In this document: piece by piece, positions 8,776 through 17,709 of the stretch | Position numbering within the stretch: the stretch's first letter is position 1 | How the letters are laid out: each line of letters starts with the position of its first letter | NCBI RefSeq assembly: GCF_028680575.1 | Contig: NZ_JAPCKI010000001.1 | Coordinates: 62,001-126,000 of the forward strand | Length of the DNA stretch: 64,000 nt | Direction: 5' to 3' | Origin: Acidovorax benzenivorans | GTDB lineage: Bacteria > Pseudomonadota > Gammaproteobacteria > Burkholderiales > Burkholderiaceae_C | Translations under genes and position numbers: made by a program | Notes under the pieces: generated by a model | Seen by the model: the letters and a program-made list of their open reading frames with translations, nothing else | The model's database searches: none | What the model was told of the DNA's origin: nothing

Positions 8776-9750
8776 TCAGTTCTTCCAGGGCAGCTCGCGA
8801 GCGGGCCCCTGAATGACTGGGGCCTGAGCATTGAGGGTTTCGCCCGCCAGCACCCGTTCGTACATGCGCAGGTAGTTGCGGGCCATGCGTTCGGCGCCAA
8901 AGTGCTCCACCACATGCTGGTGGCAGGCGCGCGGGTCAAAGCGGTTGCCCCGCACCGCCTCAGCCAGCACCGAGGCCTGGTCTGACAGTACGCCGCAGTG
9001 CACGGGCACCAGCTCCGGCAAGGCGCCGTAGGGGGTGGAAAACACCGGGCACCCAAAGTACAGGCTCTCGATCACCGCCAACCCGAACGGCTCGTGCCAG
9101 CGCACCGGAAAGATCAGCCCGCGCGAGGCGTTGAGCAGGCCCGTCTTCTGCGTGCCGCCCACCATGCCGTGGAAGTGGATCTTGCGCGACAGGGTCCAGC
9201 GAAAGCCGCGCTTGAAGTTGATGCGGTTGCCGCCCAGCACGTCCAGCTCCACCCCGGCGAGCTTGGCCACGCGGATGGCGCCGCGCACGTTCTTCACCCC
9301 CCAGGCCGCCTTGCCCAGGAAGTGGTAGTGCGAGCGCGGGCGGTCAAAGTCCACCGGGCCATAACCGGCCCAGTCCAGCCCGTTGTAGACGAACTCGCTG
9401 GAGCCATAACGCGCCGCGTGGTCGCGCGACAAAAACACCGTGTTGCGCGGCAGCGGCTTGGGCTTGCGGGCATTGCCGTGTTCGGTCACCAGGTAGGGCT
9501 TGGACAGCTCGGAGCGCGGGTTGAACTGGAAGTGCGTGATGTCCACGTCAGCCGGGATCTGGCCCTCCCAGGGCTCGTCGGGCCGGATGGGCAGCACCTG
9601 GCCGAAGTCGCAGGTCGAGCCCTCGGGCACCAGGTAGCTCACGCGGTGGCCCTGCTGCACCAGCGTCTTGCCCAGGTCCCAGATCACGCGCTCGGTGCCG
9701 CCGTAGCCATACACCGGGATGGGAGAGTTATTGACCAGCAGGATGTGCAT
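8776..9750 (-). CDS. Glycosyltransferase, GT4 (group 1) family
   Basis: GT-B-fold sugar transferase of 324 residues, short for the family. N-terminal MHILLVNNSPIPVYGYGGTE is the acceptor-side signature with the Gly-rich loop. The C-terminal half carries PVRWHEPFGLAVIES, the GT4 E-x7-E motif region that binds the nucleotide sugar. It is the last gene of the minus-strand run starting at ilvE, 12 nt after the ligase gene, so a role in LPS core or O-antigen glycosylation is likely. Donor and acceptor are not identifiable. Confidence 0.85.
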   Translation of the reverse strand: MHILLVNNSPIPVYGYGGTERVIWDLGKTLVQQGHRVSYLVPEGSTCDFGQVLPIRPDEPWEGQIPADVDITHFQFNPRSELSKPYLVTEHGNARKPKPLPRNTVFLSRDHAARYGSSEFVYNGLDWAGYGPVDFDRPRSHYHFLGKAAWGVKNVRGAIRVAKLAGVELDVLGGNRINFKRGFRWTLSRKIHFHGMVGGTQKTGLLNASRGLIFPVRWHEPFGLAVIESLYFGCPVFSTPYGALPELVPVHCGVLSDQASVLAEAVRGNRFDPRACHQHVVEHFGAERMARNYLRMYERVLAGETLNAQAPVIQGPARELPWKN

Positions 9751-9762
9751 GGCAGAGGTCCT

Positions 9763-11046
9763 TCAGGAAATGGCGGCGGCCTGCCCGGGCGCCTGCAGAC
9801 GCTGGTGCTCGCGGCCTTGCAGGATGGCAAGCACCAGCATGCCCATGAACAGGTAAAACATGGTGCCGCTGTTGTGCCCCAAAAACACCTGGGTGGTGCC
9901 AAAGCCCATGTAGGACACGGGCAGCAGCACCCCGATCATGCGCAGGCACAGGCCCTCGGTATCCAGCACGCCCTCACTACCCGGGAACACGCGGCGCCGC
10001 GTGGGCCAGAACAGCACCAGGGGCACACCATAGAAAAACAGCAAGACCACCACGCCGGGGATGCCGCGCTTGGCAAAGATATCCAGCACCTCGTTGTGGG
10101 CGTGGCTGAAGTGCAAAACAATCGGGTGGGCCTCGCCTGCAGCCACGCGCCGCTGCTTCTCGGCCTCATAGCCGTAGCGGCCCCAGCCGGTCCAGGGGCG
10201 GTCCAGGCCCATGCGCCAGGCCAGGCCCCAGTGCGCCAGGCGCTGGCCCACCGAACTGGCCGCGTCGCCCCGCGACTCGTACTGTGTGATCTCTTGCCGC
10301 GCCTCGTCCACCCGCAGGCGCACCTCGCTGGCCTTGAAGGCCATCAGCCCGACCGCACCCGCTACGACCAACACGGCGCCCACGATGGCCAGCTTGCGCT
10401 GGCCACACCGGGCTTGCAGCCAGGCGCACAACAGCAGCGCCATCGGCAGCACCACCCAGCCCCCGCGCGACTCGGACAGCAGCGACCCCTCCAGGCCCAG
10501 CAAAATGCACACCGCCCAGCCCCCACGCTGCCACGGCTTCCAGCGGTCCCACAGCACCAGCAGCGCGACCGAGCACATCAACCCCAGCAACAGGCTGAGC
10601 CCGCCGTACTGGATGGCGTTGGTGAACCCATTGGCACGCGGCAGGTGCAGCACCATGGCCTGGTACATGCCGATCAGGCCCGCGCCGCAAGCGCCCACGG
10701 CAATACCTGCCCAGAGCCAACGCACCTGGGGGGGGTAGGCCAGCACATACAGCAGGCACGGCAGCGCCAGCAGGTATTTGGCGGGCCGGTCCAGGTTGGA
10801 CCAGCTGCCCTGGGCCGGGTCAAAGTCGAGGGCCCACACACAGCCCATGGCCACGATGGAGGCAAAAAGCAGCCAGGCATCGCGCCCCGGCCGGCGCCGC
10901 AGCCACACCCCGGCGGTGGCCAGGCTGCACAACAGCAGCACCACCGCCCCCCAGGAATAGCCCGAGCGCACCCACAACGCCAGGCCCGGCACCATGAAGG
11001 CCGCCACGCCCGACAGGCGCACAAAAATTTCGTCAGCTTTGGTCAA
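9763..11046 (-). CDS. O-antigen ligase family protein (WaaL/Wzy_C)
   Basis: Polytopic inner-membrane protein of 427 residues with about 11-12 hydrophobic segments and a large loop containing VRLRVDEAR...GWGRYGYE...FSHAHNEVLDIFAKRG. The HAHNEVLD block is typical of the Wzy_C domain that transfers O-polysaccharide to lipid A-core or polymerises it. The frame begins at a TTG that overlaps the TGA of the preceding glycosyltransferase (TTGA), indicating translational coupling; no ATG lies near the start. Ligase versus polymerase cannot be decided from sequence. Confidence 0.85.
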   Translation of the reverse strand: MTKADEIFVRLSGVAAFMVPGLALWVRSGYSWGAVVLLLCSLATAGVWLRRRPGRDAWLLFASIVAMGCVWALDFDPAQGSWSNLDRPAKYLLALPCLLYVLAYPPQVRWLWAGIAVGACGAGLIGMYQAMVLHLPRANGFTNAIQYGGLSLLLGLMCSVALLVLWDRWKPWQRGGWAVCILLGLEGSLLSESRGGWVVLPMALLLCAWLQARCGQRKLAIVGAVLVVAGAVGLMAFKASEVRLRVDEARQEITQYESRGDAASSVGQRLAHWGLAWRMGLDRPWTGWGRYGYEAEKQRRVAAGEAHPIVLHFSHAHNEVLDIFAKRGIPGVVVLLFFYGVPLVLFWPTRRRVFPGSEGVLDTEGLCLRMIGVLLPVSYMGFGTTQVFLGHNSGTMFYLFMGMLVLAILQGREHQRLQAPGQAAAIS

Positions 11047-11858
11047 CGGCGCACGCTCTCGCTCAGTTGCTGGTGGTCATATTCCAAGGCGGCGTACCGG
11101 AAGAACGCCTCCAGCGCCACAAACAGGCAATACAGAAAACCCGCCCCGCCACACAAAAAACCCAGCCGAAACACATACAGGCGCAGGAACATGCTGGTGC
11201 CCGAGGCCAGGCCCCGCACCACGCCGCCCTTTTTGCCCGCTGCGGCCCGCTTGGCGGCGCCGAGCATCGCGTATTGGGTGAGCTTTTCCAGGCTGCCGCG
11301 CACCGTAGTGCGCGAGTAGTGCAGCAGCCGCGCCTCGATCAGGCGGCGCGGCACAGCGCCGCCGCCTGGCGGTGGCAACAGCTCGGCCTGCTCGTGCACC
11401 ACGCCCGTGAACTCCCGGACCATGGCACGCACAAACAGGCGCTCGATCTGCGACTGCGAGCGGAAGTGCTTGAGCTCGTGCCCATACGCCACCATGCGCC
11501 AGCGAATGGTCCACACGGCCTGCGCGCCAGAGCGCACGATGGCCTGCAGCTCCTGGGCGAACGCAGGTGTCATCACCTCGTCGGCATCCAGAAAAAAGAT
11601 GTAGTCACCCCGCGCATGAGCCAGCAGCCGGTTGCGCTGCACGGCAAAGCCCTGCCAGTCGGGGTAGCTGTGGACTTCCGCGCCCAGGCGCTGGGCCAGC
11701 GCCACGGTGTCATCGGTGCTGCCGCTGTCCACCACCAGCAGCTGGTCGGCGAACGCAGCGCTTTGCAGGCAGGCTTCAATGCGGTGCGCCTCGTTGAGGG
11801 TCAGCACCGCAACGGTCAACGTGGGCGGCGCTGATGCGCCGCCGGGTCCTGCGGGCAT
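11043..11858 (-). CDS. Glycosyltransferase family 2 (LPS core, WaaE/LgtF-like)
   Basis: GT-A-fold transferase of 271 residues. It has TVAVLTLNEAHRIEACL at the N-terminus, the donor-binding VVDSGSTDDT, and the metal-binding FFLDADE (DxD-type). This pattern resembles WaaE/LgtF/KdtX enzymes that add glucose to heptose in LPS core. The start is set at the ATG at 11858; a TTG at 11861 in frame is less likely. It follows the zinc-ribbon gene by 3 nt and overlaps the ligase gene by 4 nt, so all are one transcript. A hydrophobic segment near the C-terminus may anchor it to the membrane. Confidence 0.86.
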   Translation of the reverse strand: MPAGPGGASAPPTLTVAVLTLNEAHRIEACLQSAAFADQLLVVDSGSTDDTVALAQRLGAEVHSYPDWQGFAVQRNRLLAHARGDYIFFLDADEVMTPAFAQELQAIVRSGAQAVWTIRWRMVAYGHELKHFRSQSQIERLFVRAMVREFTGVVHEQAELLPPPGGGAVPRRLIEARLLHYSRTTVRGSLEKLTQYAMLGAAKRAAAGKKGGVVRGLASGTSMFLRLYVFRLGFLCGGAGFLYCLFVALEAFFRYAALEYDHQQLSESVRR

Positions 11859-11861
11859 CAA

Positions 11862-12065
11862 TCAATGACCGTGGAAATGCTCGCCCGCCTTCAGGCGATA
11901 GACGGTTCCGCAGTAAGGGCACTTGGCCTCGCCCGTGCGGGCCACGTCCAGGTACACCTTGGGGTGGCTGTTCCACAGCTTCATGTCGGCCTTGGGGCTG
12001 GGGCAAAAAACGCCACCCTGGGCGTTCAGGTCTTTGGCCAGGAGTTCAACGGTAGCTTGCGACAT
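11862..12065 (-). CDS. Small zinc-finger (zf-CHCC) protein
   Basis: A 67-residue protein with ...GGVFCPSP...H...CPYCGTVY...HGH, the zinc-ribbon layout found in the NDUFS6/YfcZ-like zf-CHCC family. The start at the ATG 12065 has a GAAGA-type ribosome site; a TTG 24 nt upstream would overlap ilvE. It sits 5 nt after ilvE and 3 nt before the GT2 gene. This arrangement is conserved in Burkholderiales as I recall it, but the role of the protein there is not known. Confidence 0.85.
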   Translation of the reverse strand: MSQATVELLAKDLNAQGGVFCPSPKADMKLWNSHPKVYLDVARTGEAKCPYCGTVYRLKAGEHFHGH

Positions 12066-12070
12066 GTTCT

Positions 12071-13009
12071 TCAAACCTTGCTCAGCCAATGGGCGTATTT
12101 GGGATTGCGGCCACCAACGATGTCGAAGAAGGCGCTTTGGATTTTTTCGGTGATCGGGCCGCGCGATCCGCTGCCCAGCTCGATGCGGTCGAGTTCGCGG
12201 ATGGGCGTGACTTCAGCGGCTGTGCCGGTGAAGAAGGCCTCATCGGCGATGTACACCTCGTCGCGCGTGATGCGCTTTTGCACGATCTCCAGGCCCAGGT
12301 CCTTGGCGATGTGGAACACGGTGTTGCGGGTGATGCCGTTCAGGGCACCGGCCGACAGGTCGGGCGTGTAGATCACGCCGTTCTTGATCACAAAGATGTT
12401 TTCGCCCGCGCCTTCAGACACAAAACCCGAGCTGTCCAGCAGCAGGGCTTCGTCGTAGCCGTCGTCCGTGGCTTCCATGTTGGCGAGGATGGAGTTGGTG
12501 TAGTTGCTCACCGCCTTCGCCTGCGTCATGGTGATGTTGACGTGGTGGCGGGTGTAGCTGCTGGTCTTGACGCGGATGCCGCGCTTCATGCCCTCTTCGC
12601 CCAGGTAGGCACCCCAGGCCCAGGCGGCCACCATCAGGTGGATCTGGTTGCCCCTGGGGGAAACGCCCAGCTTTTGCGAGCCGATCCAGGTCAATGGGCG
12701 CAGATAGCAGGATTCGAGCTTGTTTTCGCGCACCACGGCCTTCTGTGCTTCGTTCACTTCTTCTTTGGTGAACGGGATCTTCATGCGCAGGATCTTGGCG
12801 CTGTTGAAGAGGCGGTCGGTGTGCTCTTCCAGGCGGAAGATCGCCGTGCCATTGGCCGTGTTGTAGGCGCGCACGCCTTCAAAGGCGCCGCAGCCGTAAT
12901 GCAGGGTGTGGGTCAGCACGTGGATCTTGGCGTCGCGCCAATCGACCATCTGGCCGTCCATCCAGATCTTGCCGTCACGGTCGGCCATCGAGGGAACTAC
13001 GGGGCTCAT
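12071..13009 (-). CDS. ilvE: Branched-chain amino acid aminotransferase
   Basis: PLP enzyme (fold type IV) for the last step of valine, leucine and isoleucine synthesis, and the first step of their breakdown. Its 312 residues are the usual length. The PLP lysine is K165 in TQAKAVSNY; EGAGENIF and the LHYGCGAFEGVRAY entry block are conserved. It heads the tight run of zinc ribbon and LPS genes. A 39-nt gap separates it from the upstream membrane protein gene. Confidence 0.95.
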   Translation of the reverse strand: MSPVVPSMADRDGKIWMDGQMVDWRDAKIHVLTHTLHYGCGAFEGVRAYNTANGTAIFRLEEHTDRLFNSAKILRMKIPFTKEEVNEAQKAVVRENKLESCYLRPLTWIGSQKLGVSPRGNQIHLMVAAWAWGAYLGEEGMKRGIRVKTSSYTRHHVNITMTQAKAVSNYTNSILANMEATDDGYDEALLLDSSGFVSEGAGENIFVIKNGVIYTPDLSAGALNGITRNTVFHIAKDLGLEIVQKRITRDEVYIADEAFFTGTAAEVTPIRELDRIELGSGSRGPITEKIQSAFFDIVGGRNPKYAHWLSKV

Positions 13010-13048
13010 GGGTGTCCTTTGGTTGCTGTGGGTCGCAAAACCAGGATT

Positions 13049-13483
13049 TTACGGGGCGGCGGGGGGCGCGCCTTCACCGTCAGCGGCGGGGTTGTCCTGG
13101 GGGCGGACCAGGGTCCATGCCACCAGCTTGCCCTGCTGAAACTCGCAGGTCACGTGCGAGCGGGTGCCGTCGGTCCAGCGGTAGACCTCAGGCTGCGCGT
13201 TTTCGGCCGACACGCGCTCACCCAGGGCCTGGGTCATGGCTACCACGTGCATGAGGTTCACGCCCTTGGACAGCCGGGCGTTGAGCATCACGGCGCTGCC
13301 CACGTACCCGATGGGTCGCTTGGCGGCCTTTTGCATCACGCTCATCAGCCGCGTGAAGTGCAGCAGCCCCCACATGAGCAACCCGCCGACCACGGCAGCC
13401 ACCCCGGCCCAGCCGTAGGCATAAAAACCAAACCCGATCAGGGCTACCGCCCCCAGGGGCACCAGGATATTGCGCAAGTTCAT
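13049..13483 (-). CDS. Conserved membrane protein of unknown function
   Basis: A 144-residue protein with two hydrophobic segments near the N-terminus (~5-23 and ~26-42), then a soluble domain containing KRPIGYVGSAVMLNARL and ending in a Pro/Ala-rich tail. It lies between radA and ilvE on the same strand. I recognise it only as a hypothetical protein that accompanies these genes in related bacteria; no catalytic motif is visible. Confidence 0.75.
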   Translation of the reverse strand: MNLRNILVPLGAVALIGFGFYAYGWAGVAAVVGGLLMWGLLHFTRLMSVMQKAAKRPIGYVGSAVMLNARLSKGVNLMHVVAMTQALGERVSAENAQPEVYRWTDGTRSHVTCEFQQGKLVAWTLVRPQDNPAADGEGAPPAAP

Positions 13484-13543
13484 AGGTCGAGATTGTCTTA
13501 TGGCGCCATGGGCACGGCGCTGTGGGCATTGCGTAGATGCGGT

Positions 13544-14923
13544 TTACAGCCCGCGCACCACGTTCATGGCCTCTTCCACCCGCTCCACGGCGTGGATGGT
13601 CAGCCCTTCGATGGGTTTTTTGGGCGCATTGGCCTTGGGCACCACGGCCACGCTGAAGCCCAGCTTGGCGGCTTCCTTCAGGCGCTCTTGCCCACGCGGT
13701 GCGGGGCGCACTTCACCGGCCAGCCCCACCTCACCAAAGGCCAAGAAACCGCGCGGCAACGCCTTGCCGCGCAGGCTGGAGGTGATGGACAACATCACCG
13801 CCAGGTCGGCAGCAGGCTCGCTGATGCGCACGCCACCCACCGCATTCACAAACACGTCCTGGTCCATACACGCCACCCCCGCATGGCGGTGCAGCACGGC
13901 CAGCAGCATGGCCAGGCGGTCCTTGTCCAGGCCCACCGACAGGCGCCGGGGGCTGGGGCCGCCGCTGTCGACCAGCGCCTGAATCTCCACCAGCAGCGGG
14001 CGTGTGCCCTCCAGCGTCACCATCACGCAGCTGCCGGGCACGGGCTCGGAATGCTGGCTCAAAAAGATGGCGCTCGGGTTGCTCACGCCCTTGAGGCCCT
14101 TTTCGGTCATCGCAAATACGCCAATCTCGTTGACGGCGCCAAAGCGGTTCTTAATGGCCCGCACCAGCCGAAACTGGCTGTGCGTGTCGCCTTCGAAGTA
14201 CAGCACCGTGTCCACCATGTGCTCCAGCACGCGCGGGCCAGCCAGCGCACCTTCCTTGGTCACATGGCCGACCAGGATCACAGCGATGCCCGTGCTCTTG
14301 GCCATGCGCGTGAGGTGGGCCGCGCATTCGCGCACCTGGGCGACCGAGCCCGGCGCGCTGGTGAGCTGATCGGAGTAAGTGGTCTGAATGGAGTCGATGA
14401 CGACCACGGACGGTTGTGTGGCCTCGACGGTCGCCAGGATCTTTTCGAGCTGGATCTCGGCCAGCAGCTGCACCTGGCTGCCGTCGATGCCCAGGCGGCG
14501 CGAGCGCAGCGCCACCTGCGCTCCACTCTCCTCACCCGTCACATACAGCGTGGGCAGGCCCGCGCGCTGCAGCGCGTCCATGGCCTGCAGCAGCAGGGTG
14601 GATTTGCCAATGCCCGGATCGCCGCCTATGAGCACCACGCCGCCTTCCACAATGCCGCCGCCCAGCACGCGGTCCAGCTCGTCAATGCCGCTGGGGGTGC
14701 GCGCCACATCCTGGGCCTCGATGGCGGCCAGCGGCAGGACGGGTTGCGCGTTGGCCAGGCCCGCGTAGCCTTGTGGCGTGCTCAGGCGGTTCTTGCCCGG
14801 CCCGGCCTCGGCCACCTGTTCGATCAGCGTGTTCCAGGCGCCGCAGGACGGGCATTTGCCCAGCCAGCGCGGGCTGGAGCCGCCGCACTCGGTACAGATG
14901 AACGTGGTTTTTTCTTTGGCCAT
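13544..14923 (-). CDS. radA: DNA repair protein RadA
   Basis: Branch-migration helicase-like ATPase that processes recombination intermediates with RecA. The 459-residue length matches E. coli RadA. Domain order: N-terminal zinc finger with C10, C13, C24 and C27; RecA-like ATPase with Walker A GGDPGIGKST and Walker B VVVIDSIQT; the RadA-specific KNRFG motif; then a Lon-type C-terminal domain. Start ATG at 14923 directly precedes the zinc finger. A longer open frame continues upstream but has no protein-like start. Confidence 0.95.
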   Translation of the reverse strand: MAKEKTTFICTECGGSSPRWLGKCPSCGAWNTLIEQVAEAGPGKNRLSTPQGYAGLANAQPVLPLAAIEAQDVARTPSGIDELDRVLGGGIVEGGVVLIGGDPGIGKSTLLLQAMDALQRAGLPTLYVTGEESGAQVALRSRRLGIDGSQVQLLAEIQLEKILATVEATQPSVVVIDSIQTTYSDQLTSAPGSVAQVRECAAHLTRMAKSTGIAVILVGHVTKEGALAGPRVLEHMVDTVLYFEGDTHSQFRLVRAIKNRFGAVNEIGVFAMTEKGLKGVSNPSAIFLSQHSEPVPGSCVMVTLEGTRPLLVEIQALVDSGGPSPRRLSVGLDKDRLAMLLAVLHRHAGVACMDQDVFVNAVGGVRISEPAADLAVMLSITSSLRGKALPRGFLAFGEVGLAGEVRPAPRGQERLKEAAKLGFSVAVVPKANAPKKPIEGLTIHAVERVEEAMNVVRGL

Positions 14924-15037
14924 GGCAGATAACGGTAGGGAGCCCCGAGTGGGGCAGCCGACGACTATAGCGGCCGCGGCGGACGCGCCCACAGGCACTG
15001 GCAACAGCCCGTACGATGGCGGGCTTGGCAACGCCGC

Positions 15038-15880
15038 ATGGAGTTCAGATTGCAGACACCCACCAACCGCTTCAAACAGGCCATGGCCCAGGGCCAGGCG
15101 CAAATTGGCCTGTGGCTCGGGCTGGCCGACGCCTACAGCACCGAAATCCTTGCGGGCACCGGTTACGACTGGCTGCTGGTCGATGGAGAACATGCGCCCA
15201 ACGACCTGCGCTCCATCCTGCACCAGCTGCAGGCCATTGCCAGCGCGGCCAGCGCCCTGCCCCCCGGCGCGCAAGCGCCCCACCCCATTGCGCGTGTGCC
15301 CGTGGGCGACACGGCCCTCATCAAACAGTACCTGGACATCGGCGCACAAACCCTGCTGGTACCCATGGTGGACACCGCCGAGCAGGCGCAGCAGTTGGTG
15401 CGCGCCACGCGCTATGCCCCCGAAGGCGTGCGCGGCATGGGCAGCGCCCTGGCCCGCTCGTCGCGCTGGCAAGCCTACCCCCAGTATGTGCATGAGGCCA
15501 ACCAGCAGGTCTGCCTGCTGGTGCAGGCCGAAACGGTGGAAGCCATGGCCAACCTGGACACGATTGCCGCCACGCCCGGTGTGGACGGCGTGTTCATCGG
15601 CCCGGCCGACCTGTCGGCTTCCATGGGCCACCCCGGCAACCCAGGGCACCCTGACGTACAGGCCGCCATCCACGACGGCATCACCCGCATCCTGCGGGCG
15701 GGCAAGGCGCCAGGCATTCTGGCCACCACCGAATCCCAGGCGCGCCAGTGGCTGGCGGCGGGTGCACTGTTTGTGGCCGTGGGCGTGGACACCATGCTGC
15801 TGGCCAGTGCTGCGCAGGATTTGTTGGCGCGCTTTCGCACCGGCACCGGGGGCACGCCATCGCGCCCTGCGGGCTACTGA
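15038..15880 (+). CDS. hpaI: HpcH/HpaI aldolase (4-hydroxy-2-oxoheptanedioate aldolase-like)
   Basis: Class II metal-dependent aldolase of 280 residues that splits 2-keto-4-hydroxy acids into pyruvate and an aldehyde. [11 protein letters not shown], the metal-binding QAETVEAM and [10 protein letters not shown] are the family signatures, and [13 protein letters not shown] carries the conserved phosphate/pyruvate-binding Arg. No other homoprotocatechuate genes lie nearby, so the true substrate may be another keto-acid, for example 2-keto-3-deoxyrhamnonate. A 2-dehydropantoate reductase-like gene follows after 79 nt. Confidence 0.85.
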   Translation: MEFRLQTPTNRFKQAMAQGQAQIGLWLGLADAYSTEILAGTGYDWLLVDGEHAPNDLRSILHQLQAIASAASALPPGAQAPHPIARVPVGDTALIKQYLDIGAQTLLVPMVDTAEQAQQLVRATRYAPEGVRGMGSALARSSRWQAYPQYVHEANQQVCLLVQAETVEAMANLDTIAATPGVDGVFIGPADLSASMGHPGNPGHPDVQAAIHDGITRILRAGKAPGILATTESQARQWLAAGALFVAVGVDTMLLASAAQDLLARFRTGTGGTPSRPAGY

Positions 15881-15959
15881 AGCACTCAAAACAAACGCAC
15901 AAGACGCCACTCACACCGATTCATCACAACACTTACCGCAAGACAAAGGCACTACCACC

Positions 15960-16937
15960 ATGAAAGTTTGTATTTACGGCGCGGGCGCCATCGGCGGCTG
16001 GCTGGGCGTGGCCCTGGCGCAAGCGGGCCACCCGGTGAGCATGGTGGCGCGTGGCGACACGCTGCGCGCCCTGCAGGCCGAGGGGCTGCGTCTGCGGCGC
16101 CCCGATGGCACGCTGGCGCAGGTGGCTGTCACCGCCCACAACGATCCGGCGGCACTGGGCGTGCAGGACCTCGTCGTGGTGGCCGTCAAGGCCCCCGGCC
16201 TGCCCGACGTGGCGCGTGCCATGGCGCCACTGATCGGTCCCGATACCATCGTGCTCACCGCCATGAATGGCGTGCCGTGGTGGTTCCTCGACGGCTTTGG
16301 CGGCGCTGCGCAGGGCCATGCCCTCGAATCCGTGGACGCGGGCGGCGTGATTGCCCAAGCCATCCCGGCGCGCAATGTGGTGGGTAGCGTGGTGCATACC
16401 AGCTGCTCGCTGGAGGCACCGGGTTTCGTCAAACAACATTTCGGCAACCGCCTCATCGTGGGCGAGCCCGATGGCAGCCGCAGCCAGCGCCTGCAAGCGC
16501 TGGCCGACACGCTGCAGCGCGGCGGCATCGATGTGGAGGTGAGCGACTGCATCCAGCGGGACATCTGGTTCAAGCTGTGGGGCAACCTGACCATGAACCC
16601 GATCAGCGCCCTGACCGGAGCCACCACCGACCGCATCCTGGACGACGATCTGGTGCGCGGCTTTGTCAGCGCCGTGATGCTGGAGGCCAAGGCCATTGGC
16701 GACAAGCTGGGCCTGCCGATTGACCAGCAGCCCGAAGACCGCCACGCCGTCACGCGCAAGCTGGGTGCGTTCAAGACCTCGATGCTGCAGGACGTGGAGG
16801 CGGGCAAGCCCATGGAGATCGATGCGCTGGTGGGCGCCGTGCGCGAACTGGGGCAGATCACCCACACGCCCACGCCCCACACCGACGCGCTGCTGGGCCT
16901 GGTGCGGCTGATGGCACGCACACGCGGCCTGTACTGA
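15960..16937 (+). CDS. 2-dehydropantoate 2-reductase family (PanE/ApbA-like)
   Basis: NAD(P)H-dependent reductase of 325 residues. The Rossmann signature is GAGAIGGWLG at residues 7-16. The catalytic Lys-Asn region is seen in WFKLWGNLTMNPISALTG, and E..K..MLQDVEAGKPMEIDAL is the C-terminal family block. PanE makes pantoate for coenzyme A, but many paralogues in this family act on other 2-keto acids. The adjacent HpaI-type aldolase suggests such a role, so panE is not asserted. A dispersed repeat follows immediately. Confidence 0.85.
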   Translation: MKVCIYGAGAIGGWLGVALAQAGHPVSMVARGDTLRALQAEGLRLRRPDGTLAQVAVTAHNDPAALGVQDLVVVAVKAPGLPDVARAMAPLIGPDTIVLTAMNGVPWWFLDGFGGAAQGHALESVDAGGVIAQAIPARNVVGSVVHTSCSLEAPGFVKQHFGNRLIVGEPDGSRSQRLQALADTLQRGGIDVEVSDCIQRDIWFKLWGNLTMNPISALTGATTDRILDDDLVRGFVSAVMLEAKAIGDKLGLPIDQQPEDRHAVTRKLGAFKTSMLQDVEAGKPMEIDALVGAVRELGQITHTPTPHTDALLGLVRLMARTRGLY

Positions 16938-16939
16938 AC

Positions 16940-17006
16940 CAATTTTAGTCAAATAGGCCGCTGGCGCCCGTGCAATAAGCGCTAACAGCTATTCAATTTA
17001 TAGCAA
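16940..17006. repeat. Comamonadaceae intergenic repeat copy
   Basis: A full-length copy: AATTTTAGTCAAATAGG, GCGCCCGTGCAATAAGCGC, AGCTATTCAATTTATAGC. It ends 7 nt before the ATG of the GST gene, so it occupies the position where a ribosome binding site would be expected. No clear Shine-Dalgarno remains. Confidence 0.7.
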
Positions 17007-17013
17007 ACAAACC

Positions 17014-17637
17014 ATGACCACTCTCACGCTGTACTACACCCCCGGCACCTGCGCGCAGGCAGTGCGCATCGCTCTGGAAGAAGCTGGGGCCCCCTACACA
17101 CTGGCCCGCGTGGACTTTGCGGCGGGCCAGCAGCGCACGCCCGAGTACCTGGCCGTGAACCCCAAGGGCCGCGTGCCCGCGCTGGCCACGCCCCACGGCA
17201 CCTTGACGGAAACCACGGCACTGCTGGCCTATGTGGCGCAGAGCTTCCCCGAGGCACGCCTGGCGCCCACCGATGCCCACGGATTTGCGCGACTGCAAGA
17301 GTTCCACAGCTACCTCGCGTCCACGGTGCACATCGCCCATGCCCACCGCCCCCGCGCCAGCCGCTGGGCCGACGAGCCCGAGGCCCAGGCCGCCATGCAG
17401 CGCAAGGTGGCGCAGAACATGACCGACTGCTTCAACCTCATCGAACACCACTACCTGCCGCCTGCGGACCAGGGCCCCTGGGTGATGGGCGAGCAGTACA
17501 CCGTGGCCGACGGCTATCTGTTCACCATCGGCACCTGGCTGCACAGCGATGGCGTGGACATTGCCCAGTTCCCGAAGGTGTTTGCGCACACGCAGCGCAT
17601 GCTGGAACGGCCTGCGGTGCAGCGCGCGCTGGCCTGA
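17014..17637 (+). CDS. Glutathione S-transferase family protein
   Basis: Cytosolic GST of 207 residues. The N-terminal thioredoxin-like domain contains YYTPGTCAQAVRIALEEAGAPY (beta-class-like Ser/Cys start region), NPKGRVPAL with the cis-Pro and the glutathione-binding TETTALLAY. An all-helical C-terminal domain follows. It conjugates or removes electrophiles using glutathione. The ATG at 17014 directly follows a dispersed repeat and has no good ribosome site. A strong bidirectional terminator follows at 17660. Confidence 0.88.
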   Translation: MTTLTLYYTPGTCAQAVRIALEEAGAPYTLARVDFAAGQQRTPEYLAVNPKGRVPALATPHGTLTETTALLAYVAQSFPEARLAPTDAHGFARLQEFHSYLASTVHIAHAHRPRASRWADEPEAQAAMQRKVAQNMTDCFNLIEHHYLPPADQGPWVMGEQYTVADGYLFTIGTWLHSDGVDIAQFPKVFAHTQRMLERPAVQRALA

Positions 17638-17659
17638 CACGTTCGGCCATCGCCATAGA

Positions 17660-17694
17660 AAAAGCCCCGGTGCTTTGGCAGCACCGGGGCTTTT
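17660..17694. terminator. Bidirectional rho-independent terminator
   Basis: Perfect 15-bp stem (AAAAGCCCCGGTGCT paired with its complement) around a TTGGC loop, with A-tract and T-tract on both sides. It sits between the converging GST gene (+) and peptide-binding protein gene (-) and should serve both. Confidence 0.93.
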
Positions 17695-17709
17695 GGTTGG
17701 CACCTGCAA

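Noticed and set aside
12089-14932. A 947-codon plus-strand open frame
   Set aside because: It is antisense to ilvE, the membrane protein gene and radA, whose products are clear family members. Its own translation is His/Gln/Gly-rich shadow sequence typical of high-GC DNA.
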